Origin: an uncultured Draconibacterium sp.
GTDB taxonomy: Bacteria; Bacteroidota; Bacteroidia; Bacteroidales; Prolixibacteraceae
DNA: 64,000 nucleotides
Direction of reading: 5' to 3'
NCBI RefSeq assembly: GCF_913063105.1
Contig: NZ_CAJXYQ010000003.1
Location: 186,001-250,000, forward strand
Part shown: one piece after another, positions 36,590 to 44,658 of the stretch
Layout: each line of letters opens with the position of its first letter
Numbering within the stretch: position 1 is the first letter of the stretch
Made by a program: the position numbers and the translations under genes
The notes under the pieces: generated by a model
Databases searched by the model: none
The model's input: the letters and a program-made list of their open reading frames with translations, nothing else
Told to the model about the DNA's origin: nothing

Positions 36590-36625
36590 AAAAGCCCGAT
36601 GGAATGAATTCTGTCGGGTTTTTTA
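36590..36625 (+). terminator. Intrinsic terminator after asd
   Basis: AAAGCCCGA pairs with TCGGGTTTT (one G-T pair) around a 14-base loop, followed by T-rich sequence. It reaches the stop of the convergent AraC-type gene. Confidence 0.75.
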
Positions 36626-37519
36626 TTTTTCTTCTTTTCGGTAATTTGCCGGCGACAGTCCAATATGTTTTCTGAAAATTCGTGAAAAATAATAAGGGTC
36701 GTCGTAGCCCAGACGGGCAGCAATTTCTTTTACTTTTAAATTGGTTTGCATCAGGTATTTCCGGGCCCGTTCCATTTTCAGATGAATGAAAAAATCCTGC
36801 GGGGCACTGTCAAGGTTTTGTTTAAACAACTTGTAGATATTCGATGATGAGCAATTGCAAATCGTTGCCAGGTCAGCCATTCTTATATTGTTGCTCAGGT
36901 TATTTTTCATGTATCCAATTACTTTTTTTAATACATCATTTTCAACATGGGTTTTTACCGATCGATAGACTTCCAGGTATTTTACCGAGCTTAAAAACTG
37001 TTTCAGGCAAATATTTGCGTAGACTACTTTCTCGGGTTGAAAATAGTCCTCCAGGTTTTGTAGCATCTCTTCAAAAAGCACAAGTCGTTCTTCAATTCTC
37101 GAGTTATTTGTTGGCGGTATTTCAATAACCTGCCCCAGGGGCGGAGAATACAATCCGGCATGTTTTCCGGTGTAATGCAGCCAGTAATTTGTCCATGGCC
37201 GCTCGGTGCCAGCTCCATATTTACATGCTGTTTTACGCGGAATTATTATCAACTGATTGGCCCTTAAAATTTTTCGCTGGCCTTTTATTTCTACCCAGCC
37301 TTCTCCGTCAACACAATATATAAGAATGTACTGACTGCTTCCGGTGGGACGATTTCTTAAATGTCCCAGTGCCTTCGGAAAGATTCCAATGTGCGTAATA
37401 TATAAATCATACACCCGTGGATCTTTTAAAATTTTCTTTTTTACAATTCCGGGAAGATACACCATTCGTTGACCGATAAATCCATCTATTACGTAGTCTA
37501 TTCCCTTTTTGTCTTTCAT
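36623..37519 (-). CDS. AraC-family transcriptional regulator
   Basis: The 298-residue protein has an N-terminal cupin-like ligand domain (ILIYCVDGEGWVEIKGQ; LIIIPRKTACKYGAG) and a C-terminal double HTH. The latter shows IRMADLATICNCSSSNIYKLFKQ and VKEIAARLGYDDPYYFSRIFRKHIG. Such regulators usually sense a small sugar-like ligand. It is divergent from the binding-protein/UroD/symporter genes and probably controls them. Confidence 0.92.
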   Translation of the reverse strand: MKDKKGIDYVIDGFIGQRMVYLPGIVKKKILKDPRVYDLYITHIGIFPKALGHLRNRPTGSSQYILIYCVDGEGWVEIKGQRKILRANQLIIIPRKTACKYGAGTERPWTNYWLHYTGKHAGLYSPPLGQVIEIPPTNNSRIEERLVLFEEMLQNLEDYFQPEKVVYANICLKQFLSSVKYLEVYRSVKTHVENDVLKKVIGYMKNNLSNNIRMADLATICNCSSSNIYKLFKQNLDSAPQDFFIHLKMERARKYLMQTNLKVKEIAARLGYDDPYYFSRIFRKHIGLSPANYRKEEK

Positions 37520-37626
37520 AATAAGTTCTATAAATACAATCAGTATGATTTTAGTGCATTTTTAAAAGTATAAAATAATCCATCATATTTATAAATTTGG
37601 CTATTATTTATCAGCGTGTCAGCTGT

Positions 37627-37634
37627 TATTTTTG
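37627..37634 (+). promoter_or_regulatory. -7 box for the binding-protein/UroD/symporter genes
   Basis: TATTTTTG is an exact TAnnTTTG match 76 bases before the binding-protein start. TTTG at 37596 is too far (27 bases) to be a standard -33 element, which would fit an activator-dependent promoter. The 190-base divergent gap shows no clear dyad. Confidence 0.5.
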
Positions 37635-37709
37635 CATACAATCATAATAGACCAGGGTTTTCGGATTCAGACTTGTATGTAAAGCCGGATTCTCACTAAC
37701 ATTTAAACC

Positions 37710-38675
37710 ATGCAAAAACGAAATCAAAACGTAATACCTGTTTTGTTTCTACTTTTTGTTTTTCTTCCAAATTGGGCATTTACACAAAGTAAAAACACAA
37801 CAGAGAAACCGCTAAAACTTGTTTTTATAACCACCTGTGTACACGAAGATTTTTTTAAACCATTAAAAAAAGGTATGGCCGAAGCCGCAGAACTAATGAA
37901 TGTTGAATGCAGCTTTACTGGCACCGAAGATGTTGACGCCGAAGCACAGGCTGCCATGGTAACGCATGCAGTTAAAAATGGAGTTGACGGAATTGCTCTT
38001 AATATAATTGATCCAATTGCGTTTGATAAAGTGGTTGAAGATGCCATTGCCGCAGGCGTTCCGGTGGTTGCTTTTAATGTTGACGATAACAAAACGCCCA
38101 ATGCCCGATTAAGCCGCGTTTGCCAGAATTTATTTGTAGCAGGCGAAGAATTGGGAAAAAAAGTTGCCGATAAAATCCCGGAAAACAGTACCGTAATCCT
38201 TACCATGCACTCTGAAGGAATTTCGGCTTTGGAAGACCGCCGCGATGGAATTAAGAAAGCACTTCAGCATAAAAATATTAAATGGATTGAACCAATTACC
38301 GGAATTTTTGGAGAAGAATCGGCGCTTGTAATTGCCGATGCTTTAAAAGAAAATCCTGATGCCAAAGCAATTTTGTGTACAGGATTGGCTGATACCGAAG
38401 GAGCCGGAATAGCCATTGAAAAAGAGGATGAAACCAAAAATCTGGTAGCCGCGGGTTTCGACCTTTCGCCAACAGTTCTTCATCATATAAAAAAAGGGCA
38501 CCTGGCTTTTACCATCGACCAACAACCATACATGCAGGGATTTTTACCGGTTGTTCAACTAACGCATTACATCCGCTTTGGAATTGTACCCAGCAACAAC
38601 GAAATCGGCGCTTCTTTTGTCGACAAAAACAATGTGGATAAAGTAGAAAAGCTGATTCACGAAGGTTACAGATAA
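37710..38675 (+). CDS. Periplasmic sugar-binding-type substrate-binding protein
   Basis: The 321-residue protein has a signal peptide (to about residue 26) and a type I periplasmic-binding fold of the Peripla_BP_4 class: KLVFITTCVHEDFFKPLKKGM, VDGIALNIIDP, VPVVAFNVDD and DQQPYMQGFLPV. Such proteins deliver sugars, polyols or autoinducers to ABC permeases. No ABC permease or ATPase is next to it. The neighbouring transporter is a sodium symporter, so this protein may act as a scavenging or sensory binding protein. It lacks a lipobox. Confidence 0.88.
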   Translation: MQKRNQNVIPVLFLLFVFLPNWAFTQSKNTTEKPLKLVFITTCVHEDFFKPLKKGMAEAAELMNVECSFTGTEDVDAEAQAAMVTHAVKNGVDGIALNIIDPIAFDKVVEDAIAAGVPVVAFNVDDNKTPNARLSRVCQNLFVAGEELGKKVADKIPENSTVILTMHSEGISALEDRRDGIKKALQHKNIKWIEPITGIFGEESALVIADALKENPDAKAILCTGLADTEGAGIAIEKEDETKNLVAAGFDLSPTVLHHIKKGHLAFTIDQQPYMQGFLPVVQLTHYIRFGIVPSNNEIGASFVDKNNVDKVEKLIHEGYR

Positions 38676-38704
38676 GTAAGAAGATACTAAACCATACAAA
38701 ACAT

Positions 38705-39952
38705 ATGAATTCAAGAGAAAGAGTACTAACGGCAATCGCTCATAAAGAGCCCACAAAAGTACCGGTTGATTTGGGGAGCAACCCAAGTTCCGGAATTTCA
38801 GCCATTGCCTATTCCAATTTGTTAAAATATTTAGGGAAGGAACATTTGCCCGTGCAGGTTTACGATGTGGTGCAGCAACTGGCACAACCACACAACGAAG
38901 TACTTGATTTATTTGGTATTGATGTACTGGATATTGGCCGCACGTTTAACGAAACACCTGCGCACTGGCACCCAACTACTTTGGCAAACGGCAACGAAGC
39001 TTATTACCCAAAGTGGTTTAATCCTCGGCAAAATGAAGCAGGCGACTGGATTGCCAACCATTCCTCGGGATTACCCATTGCAAAAATGCCGGGCGGTGCA
39101 ACCTTTTTCGACCAAATTCATTTTCCGTGGGTAGATGCTTATCCCGATGATTTTAGTTCGCTCGACGATGCCATGTCGAAAGTACTTTGGGCAGCGTTTA
39201 CTCACAGCCCCTGGGACAATTCCGCTATGCCCGGCTTTTGGGAGGAACTCCGAAAACGCGCCGTTAGTTTAAAAGAAACTTCCGACAAAGCACTAATGAT
39301 TGTGGTAGGCTGCAACCTGTTTGAATGGGGCACTTTTATCCGCCGAATGGATAATTTTATGATGGATTTGTACCTGGAGCCACACAATGTTGAAAGGCTG
39401 CTGGATGCTTTAATGGAGCGCCACATGGAAACGCTGGCAAAAGTTTGTGAGGCGGTTGGTGATGTAGCAGATATTATTCGTTTTGGCGACGATTTGGGAG
39501 CAATGAACGGCCCGTTTATGGACCCCGAAATTTACCGCCAGTTATTTAAACCACGCCACAAACAACTCTGCGACTACACAAAAAAGAACAGTAACATGAA
39601 AACGTTCCTGCATTCGTGTGGCTCAATTTACCAGCTTATTCCCGATTTAATTGATGCGGGATACGACATTCTGAACCCGATGCAAACGCAGTGCACCGAT
39701 ATGCAACCCGAGAAATTAAAAAAGGAATTTGGGAAAGAAGTAACTTTTTGGGGTGGCGGCATTGAAACCGTTGGAACGTTGAATGCAAAAAGTACCGATG
39801 AGGTACGGGCTGAAGTATTAACACGACTTGAATTGCTCTCGAAAGGAGGCGGTTATGTTTTTAATACCGTGCACAATATTATGCCCGATGTTCCACCCGA
39901 AAATATTGTGGCCATGTTTAATGCAGTAAAAGAATTTAACGGAGAAAAATAA
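38705..39952 (+). CDS. UroD/MtaA-superfamily protein (putative methyltransferase or decarboxylase)
   Basis: The 415-residue protein belongs to the uroporphyrinogen decarboxylase superfamily but is not HemE. It opens with MNSRERVLTAIAHKEPTKVP, as do the methylcobamide:CoM methyltransferase-like members. It keeps His303-x-Cys305 (in FLHSCGS), two zinc ligands of MtaA-type enzymes. The third ligand region (FNTVHNI) has His390 where MtaA has Cys, so the metal site may be altered. No corrinoid protein lies nearby. It is 29 bases after the binding-protein gene, so probably the same operon. Reaction unknown. Confidence 0.82.
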   Translation: MNSRERVLTAIAHKEPTKVPVDLGSNPSSGISAIAYSNLLKYLGKEHLPVQVYDVVQQLAQPHNEVLDLFGIDVLDIGRTFNETPAHWHPTTLANGNEAYYPKWFNPRQNEAGDWIANHSSGLPIAKMPGGATFFDQIHFPWVDAYPDDFSSLDDAMSKVLWAAFTHSPWDNSAMPGFWEELRKRAVSLKETSDKALMIVVGCNLFEWGTFIRRMDNFMMDLYLEPHNVERLLDALMERHMETLAKVCEAVGDVADIIRFGDDLGAMNGPFMDPEIYRQLFKPRHKQLCDYTKKNSNMKTFLHSCGSIYQLIPDLIDAGYDILNPMQTQCTDMQPEKLKKEFGKEVTFWGGGIETVGTLNAKSTDEVRAEVLTRLELLSKGGGYVFNTVHNIMPDVPPENIVAMFNAVKEFNGEK

Positions 39953-39997
39953 ATATTAACCATGAAGTACAGTTCTCGGTTGGCTGTTTTTCCCGGT

Positions 39998-40021
39998 CTT
40001 CCGTCTCCTGTCTTCCTACTT
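39998..40021. repeat. Heptad array before the symporter gene
   Basis: CTT, CTC, CTT, CTT occur at 39998, 40005, 40012 and 40019, exactly 7 bp apart, ending in a T-run and then AGAATC and the ATG. The end resembles the one at the ABC ATPase gene (AAAATC before ATG). Confidence 0.65.
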
Positions 40022-40031
40022 TTTTAGAATC

Positions 40032-41642
40032 ATGAATCTTTCAACCATAGACTACATCATCCTAATTGGCTACATGCTAATAATTGTGGGCATTGGCGTT
40101 TTTTCAGGAATGAAACGAAAAACCAAATCGAGCGAAGGCTTCTTCCTGGCAGGCCGTTCACTAAAATGGCCACTGATTGGAACTGCTCTTTTTGCAGCAA
40201 ATATCTCAACCATCCACATGGTGGGATTGGCCGGACAAGGCTTTTCCGATGGACTGGTTTGGGGGAACTTTGAATGGTCGGCACCATTCCTGTTAATTGT
40301 GCTGGGTTTAATTTTTGCCCCCTTTTATTTTAAAACGCACATTTCAACCTTGCCTGAATTTTTAGAGCGCCGCTACGACCGGTCAACAAGAACAATGCTG
40401 GCTGTAATTTCTCTTTTTACAGCCTTGTTTATGCACATTGGCGTTAGTTTATTTGCCGGGGCTTTGGTTTTCGAAAACTTTTTTGGGATTGAAAAATATA
40501 CCGCCATCGTGGTCATTGCAGGTGCAACGCTTATTTACTCAATTATTGGTGGATTAAAAGCTGTTGTTTTAACCGAAGCGCTGCAATCGGGCATCCTGAT
40601 TATCGGAGCCGGCATTATGACTATTCTGGCTATGATGGCACTACCTGAGCATGGCGTAAGCAATTTTACTGAACTAAAAGCTGCTTTAAAACCCGGGCAG
40701 TTAAGTATGATTCATTCGCACGAAGCCTCACCGCTTCCCTGGTGGGCGTTTTGGCTGGGAATACCGGTGTTAGGACTAAATTACTGGTGCGCCGACCAAA
40801 CCATAGTGCAGAAAGTATTGGGAGCCAAAACATTAAAAGATGCACAGAACGGGCCAATCTTTGCGGGTTTTATTAAAATCCTTCCTGTTTTCATAATGAT
40901 TTTCCCGGGGATTTTTGCCTACATCATTTTAAAAGATAAAATTGCTGATGCAGACCATACGCTGCCGGTTTTAATACTGAATGTACTGCCGGTTGGCTTA
41001 AAAGGTTTAATGTCGGCAGCGTTGCTGGCCGCGTTAATGAGTACAATTGCATCGGCACTAAACAGTGCCGGTACGCTGGTGTCGATGGATATTGTAAAAC
41101 AGCATCGGCCCGACTTCTCAGATAAACGCTTGTTGTATATCGGGCGAATTACCATCTTGCTGGTAATAGTAATTGCCATTGCCTGGTCGCCCTTAATTGC
41201 CAAATTTCCAAGTATTTTCGAGGCCATTAACGATTTGCTGGCCGTGTTCTCGCCGCCAATTTCTGTTGTTTTTATTTTCGGAATTATGTCGAAACGAGGC
41301 ACGCCCAAAGCCGGACATTACACCTTGGTATTTGGCCTGACTTTGGCATTAATCGCTTTCTGCCTCGATTTTGAAATGATTGCCGGGCAACGAATCATTA
41401 CCGATGTTTGGGGCATTCATTTTATGATGAAGGCTTTCTACCTGTTTATATTGTGTACAGTATTTTATTTTACAGTGAGCTTTTTTACCCCGGCGGCCAG
41501 CCCCGAAGTGTTGGAAAAAATGACCATGAAAAAACCATTGTCATTCTTAACCGACGGCAAAATTACAGGAATAACCGACCCCCGGATTATGGCCGGCATA
41601 CTGGCACTGGTTATGATTGCGCTTTATTATTTTTTCAGGTAA
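40032..41642 (+). CDS. Sodium:solute symporter (SSS family)
   Basis: The 536-residue inner-membrane protein has about fourteen helices with SSS features. These include the N-terminal DYIILIGYMLIIVGIGVFSG, the SEGFFLAGRSLKWP motif, WCADQTIVQK, and the sodium-site helix with LLAALMSTIASALNSAGT. SGLT-like members take up sugars, inositol or sialic acid. It lies 79 bases after the UroD-like gene, so the binding protein, enzyme and symporter form one locus. Confidence 0.92.
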   Translation: MNLSTIDYIILIGYMLIIVGIGVFSGMKRKTKSSEGFFLAGRSLKWPLIGTALFAANISTIHMVGLAGQGFSDGLVWGNFEWSAPFLLIVLGLIFAPFYFKTHISTLPEFLERRYDRSTRTMLAVISLFTALFMHIGVSLFAGALVFENFFGIEKYTAIVVIAGATLIYSIIGGLKAVVLTEALQSGILIIGAGIMTILAMMALPEHGVSNFTELKAALKPGQLSMIHSHEASPLPWWAFWLGIPVLGLNYWCADQTIVQKVLGAKTLKDAQNGPIFAGFIKILPVFIMIFPGIFAYIILKDKIADADHTLPVLILNVLPVGLKGLMSAALLAALMSTIASALNSAGTLVSMDIVKQHRPDFSDKRLLYIGRITILLVIVIAIAWSPLIAKFPSIFEAINDLLAVFSPPISVVFIFGIMSKRGTPKAGHYTLVFGLTLALIAFCLDFEMIAGQRIITDVWGIHFMMKAFYLFILCTVFYFTVSFFTPAASPEVLEKMTMKKPLSFLTDGKITGITDPRIMAGILALVMIALYYFFR

Positions 41643-41657
41643 CAAAATAATGCGCAT

Positions 41658-41694
41658 AAAAAAACGCTGCTCTGGGTAAGAGCAGCGTTTTTTG
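41658..41694. terminator. Bidirectional intrinsic terminator
   Basis: ACGCTGCTC and GAGCAGCGT pair perfectly around TGGGTAA, flanked by A7 and T6. It serves the symporter gene and the convergent serS. Confidence 0.92.
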
Positions 41695-41714
41695 TTTTAT
41701 GATAATGTTGAGAT

Positions 41715-42989
41715 TTAATCAATAATATCGAAACCCGTGTACGGAACCAAAACCTCCGGAATTTTAATTCCTTCGGGAGTTTGATTGTTTTCCAGCAAGG
41801 CCGCCACAATACGTGGCAGTGCAAGGGCACTACCGTTTAATGTATGCGCAATTTGCGGTTTTTTCACCCCTTCTTCACGGAAACGTAATTTTAAGCGGTT
41901 GGCCTGGAACGATTCAAAATTAGAAACAGAACTAACCTCCAGCCATTTCTCCTGGGCAGCCGAGAATACTTCAAAATCGTAGGTTAAAGCCGATGTAAAA
42001 CTAATATCGCCACCGCACAAACGAAGGATGCGATAAGGTAAGCCTAATTTTGCAACCAAGCCCTCAACATGGGCTACCATTTCGTCTAAAATTCCGTACG
42101 ATTTTTCGGGATGTGCAATTTGTACAATTTCCACTTTGTCGAACTGGTGCAGGCGGTTCAAACCGCGAACATCTTTACCGTACGAACCGGCTTCGCGACG
42201 GAAACAGGCACTATAGGCAGTGTTTTTATAGGGCAGGTCTTTGGCGTCCAAAATTACATCGCGGTAAATATTGGTTACCGGAACCTCGGCTGTTGGAATC
42301 AGGTATAAATTATCTTCGGTAATGTGGTACATCTGCCCCTCTTTGTCAGGCAATTGTCCGGTGCCAAAACCTGATGCTTCGTTAACGGCTAACGGAGGCT
42401 GAATTTCTTCGTAACCGGCTTTTGACGCTTCGGCCAAAAAGAAATTGATAAGGGCACGCTGCAATTGCGCTCCTTTTCCACGGTAAACCGGAAATCCTGC
42501 TCCGGTAAGTTTTACGCCTAATTCAAAATCAATCAGGTTGTATTTGGCTGCCAGTTCCCAGTGTGGCAATGCTTTGTCGCCCATTTCAGGAATCTCGCCA
42601 ACCGATTTTATTACTTCGTTATCTTCTTCGCCTTTCCCGGCCGGAACCAATTCGTGCGGCAGGTTGGGCAGTTGTACCTGCAAATCGTAAACTTTTTCTT
42701 CAATAGCTGCAAAATCAGTATCAAAGTTTTTAATGCTTTCTTTTAGCTCGGCAGTACGGGCCTTGGCAGCATTGGCTTCTTCGTGTTTGCCTTCGCGGAA
42801 AAGCTGGCCTATTTCTTTCGAAATTTTATTCATCTCAGCTTTTGCCGAATCAGCTTCGCCTTGCAGTTTGTTTTTCTGAGCGTAAAGATCTATGATGTTT
42901 GAAACAATTTCCGAAGCATCGAAATTTTTACGTTTTAGTTTTTCAACTACTAACTCCGGGTTGTCTTGTATAAATTTTAAGTTGAGCAT
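41715..42989 (-). CDS. serS: Seryl-tRNA synthetase
   Basis: The 424-residue class II synthetase has an N-terminal helical coiled-coil arm (about 1-110), motif 2 in the stretch around CFRREAGSYG and HQFDKVEIV, and motif 3 in SALALPRIVAALLENNQ. It charges tRNA-Ser, and tRNA-Sec where present. The promoter has an unusual heptad repeat upstream, shared with valS. Confidence 0.96.
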   Translation of the reverse strand: MLNLKFIQDNPELVVEKLKRKNFDASEIVSNIIDLYAQKNKLQGEADSAKAEMNKISKEIGQLFREGKHEEANAAKARTAELKESIKNFDTDFAAIEEKVYDLQVQLPNLPHELVPAGKGEEDNEVIKSVGEIPEMGDKALPHWELAAKYNLIDFELGVKLTGAGFPVYRGKGAQLQRALINFFLAEASKAGYEEIQPPLAVNEASGFGTGQLPDKEGQMYHITEDNLYLIPTAEVPVTNIYRDVILDAKDLPYKNTAYSACFRREAGSYGKDVRGLNRLHQFDKVEIVQIAHPEKSYGILDEMVAHVEGLVAKLGLPYRILRLCGGDISFTSALTYDFEVFSAAQEKWLEVSSVSNFESFQANRLKLRFREEGVKKPQIAHTLNGSALALPRIVAALLENNQTPEGIKIPEVLVPYTGFDIID

Positions 42990-43011
42990 AGCTTTCTGTT
43001 TTTATGCAGCG

Positions 43012-43035
43012 CAAATGTAATAGTAAAAGTTTAAA
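43012..43035 (-). promoter_or_regulatory. serS promoter: -7 box with upstream 12-mer
   Basis: On the minus strand TTTAAACTTTTA (43035-43024), four bases, then TACATTTG (43019-43012), 22 bases before the serS start. The same 12-mer and spacing occur at valS. Confidence 0.7.
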
Positions 43036-43097
43036 CTTTTATGATTCGGGTTCAGAGTTTGAAGTAAGGCCTTTAAAGTTTAAAGAAAAGTTGAAAG
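43027..43097. repeat. Degenerate heptad array upstream of serS
   Basis: AAG or GAG triplets at 43027, 43055, 43062, 43076 and 43083 lie in one 7-bp phase. Read on the minus strand it contains AAACTCTGAAC and TTTAAACTTT, both also present in the valS array. Confidence 0.65.
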
Positions 43098-43100
43098 AAC

Positions 43101-43129
43101 AAAAAAACTCCTGCCGAAACCGACAGGAG
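43101..43129 (-). terminator. Intrinsic terminator for rplU-rpmA
   Basis: On the minus strand CTCCTGTCG pairs with CGGCAGGAG (one mismatch) around a four-base loop, followed by T7. It ends the ribosomal-protein unit before serS. Confidence 0.85.
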
Positions 43130-43175
43130 CTTTCCTATTTTTTTTGAGGGGCAAACCCTCTGGTCTATCAATATC

Positions 43176-43733
43176 TTAAGCCAAACCTTTAGCTTCTTCA
43201 ATCCATGGTTGTGGATCTTTTGAAGCGTAACGGCTTCCTGCAGCTTCAAGTACTTTCTGAATTGCTTCAACCGAAGCGGCAGCAACTTCAGCGTAAGTGG
43301 TAAAACCACCTTCAACCAATACTTCAGCTAGTTTAGGACCTACACCTGTTAATTTAGTAAGATCGTCGCCTTTAGCTTCAGCTTTTGGCGCTTCTTCTTT
43401 TACTTCTTCAACAACCGGAGCTGCTTCTTTTTTAGGAGCTGCTTTTACAGGAGCTTCTGCAACTGCAACATCTGCATCAACAACCGGAGCTACCGATACA
43501 TAAGAGCGGTTATTTCTTCTTTTTCTGAAAACAACAGTTCCGTCGATCAATGCAAATAATGTATGGTCTTTACCCATACCTACATTGTCGCCTGCAAAAT
43601 GTTGAGTACCACGCTGGCGTACTAAAATATTACCAGCTTTTGCAAACTGACCTCCGTAAATTTTTACTCCCAGTCGTTTACTTTCCGATTCGCGTCCGTT
43701 TTTCGAACTACCTACACCTTTTTTGTGAGCCAT
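43176..43733 (-). CDS. rpmA: Ribosomal protein L27 fused to a helix-hairpin-helix tail
   Basis: Residues 1-82 are standard L27 ([31 protein letters not shown]). An Ala/Pro/Lys/Glu-rich linker follows (about 83-122). A helix-hairpin-helix domain then starts at [19 protein letters not shown] and ends in [13 protein letters not shown] (about 123-185). Ordinary L27 is about 85 residues, so the tail more than doubles it. L27's N-terminus reaches the peptidyl-transferase centre. The tail would hang from the ribosome surface and could bind RNA, DNA or protein. The gene follows rplU by 19 bases. Confidence 0.93.
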   Translation of the reverse strand: MAHKKGVGSSKNGRESESKRLGVKIYGGQFAKAGNILVRQRGTQHFAGDNVGMGKDHTLFALIDGTVVFRKRRNNRSYVSVAPVVDADVAVAEAPVKAAPKKEAAPVVEEVKEEAPKAEAKGDDLTKLTGVGPKLAEVLVEGGFTTYAEVAAASVEAIQKVLEAAGSRYASKDPQPWIEEAKGLA

Positions 43734-43752
43734 GGTAAATTTTTTTTATTCG

Positions 43753-44064
43753 TTATCCAACTATGGTTTCTACTTGAATTTGAGTAAACTGCTGACGGTG
43801 ACCATTTTTCTTTTTGTAACCCTTACGGCGTTTCTTTTTGAAAACAATCACTTTCTCGCCTTTCACATGTTCCAGCACCTTGGCTGTAACTTTTGCACCT
43901 TCTACGGTTGGTGTTCCAACGGCAACTGTGCCATCGTTATCAACCAGTAAAACTTTGTCGAAATCAACCGATGCTCCTTCTTCTGCATCCAGGTGATGTA
44001 CGAAAAGTTTTTTGTCTTTTTCTACTTTGAATTGCTGTCCTGCAATTTCAACAATCGCGTACAT
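43753..44064 (-). CDS. rplU: Ribosomal protein L21
   Basis: The 103-residue protein has the L21 features [20 protein letters not shown], the [13 protein letters not shown] segment and a basic C-terminus with [17 protein letters not shown]. It is the compact form with no C-terminal extension. It is the first gene of the rplU-rpmA unit and has the best promoter in the window. Confidence 0.96.
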   Translation of the reverse strand: MYAIVEIAGQQFKVEKDKKLFVHHLDAEEGASVDFDKVLLVDNDGTVAVGTPTVEGAKVTAKVLEHVKGEKVIVFKKKRRKGYKKKNGHRQQFTQIQVETIVG

Positions 44065-44150
44065 AATTTCACTTTTAATGTTTACACCGTCAGGCGGATT
44101 TCCTAATGGATTTCACTTATCTGAGCCTGAACGATTCAAAATTCGGACTG
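44065..44150 (-). promoter_or_regulatory. rplU leader with repeat elements
   Basis: The leader of about 80 bases contains a direct repeat GAAATCC-attag-GAAATCC enclosed by TCAGGC and GCCTGA, which can pair. It could be a ribosomal-protein autoregulatory leader. The evidence is only these short repeats. Confidence 0.35.
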
Positions 44151-44181
44151 CAAAAGTAGTTATTTTTAGATAATTAGCAAA
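44151..44181 (-). promoter_or_regulatory. Consensus Bacteroidota promoter for rplU-rpmA
   Basis: On the minus strand TTTG (44181-44178), exactly 19 bases, then TACTTTTG (44158-44151). Both boxes and the spacing match the consensus. The rest of the gap to 44340 shows nothing else. Confidence 0.85.
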
Positions 44182-44339
44182 TAATGAAGGGTTTTATTTG
44201 GGATTGTTTTATTTCTTTTATCTGGAGGGAAATCCGAACCACAAAATAAAGCAATATTTTAAAACATTCGCTGAAGAATTTATGCTTTGCTTTTGATTTT
44301 TAGTCAAGGGGTTTGAACAGGCTTCTGTAGGATCAGAAT

Positions 44340-44525
44340 TTAATTCATAATCTTCTCTACAATAAACAAAAAGTCAACCTTGGCGGTTGCCCCCATCGGC
44401 CTGAATATGGGCTTTACATTGGGAACGATTGAGACTACGTCACCGTGCAAACGGTTTAAAAACTGTTCGAGTTTTAACTGGTCTTCCTTCATGTTTAACT
44501 CGAAATGGTGTATTTTGTATTTCAT
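44340..44525 (-). CDS. Small conserved hypothetical protein
   Basis: The 61-residue protein begins MKYKIHHFELNMKEDQLKLE and contains VVSIVPNVKPIF and a final VDFLFIVEKI. The composition is that of a folded alpha/beta protein, and the pattern recalls small DUF4177-like proteins of Bacteroidota. I cannot name a function. It is a lone gene between rplU and the sigma-factor pair. Confidence 0.7.
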   Translation of the reverse strand: MKYKIHHFELNMKEDQLKLEQFLNRLHGDVVSIVPNVKPIFRPMGATAKVDFLFIVEKIMN

Positions 44526-44583
44526 GGTTGCCGATTTTTGGTTACCTAACTTTGAGTGCTGTTGTAGGTTTAACTTTTATAAG

Positions 44584-44634
44584 GGCCTGCATCAATTTCT
44601 TTACAGATTTTGATGATTTTTTCTGATGCAGGCC
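44584..44634 (-). repeat. Perfect 11-bp hairpin downstream of the sigma-factor pair
   Basis: GGCCTGCATCA (44584-44594) and TGATGCAGGCC (44624-44634) pair exactly around a 29-base loop. It lies 25 bases after the stop of the membrane partner gene. No T-run follows on the minus strand, so it may protect the 3-prime end of the mRNA. Confidence 0.6.
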
Positions 44635-44658
44635 ACTTAGCTGATATCGACTGTTTGA

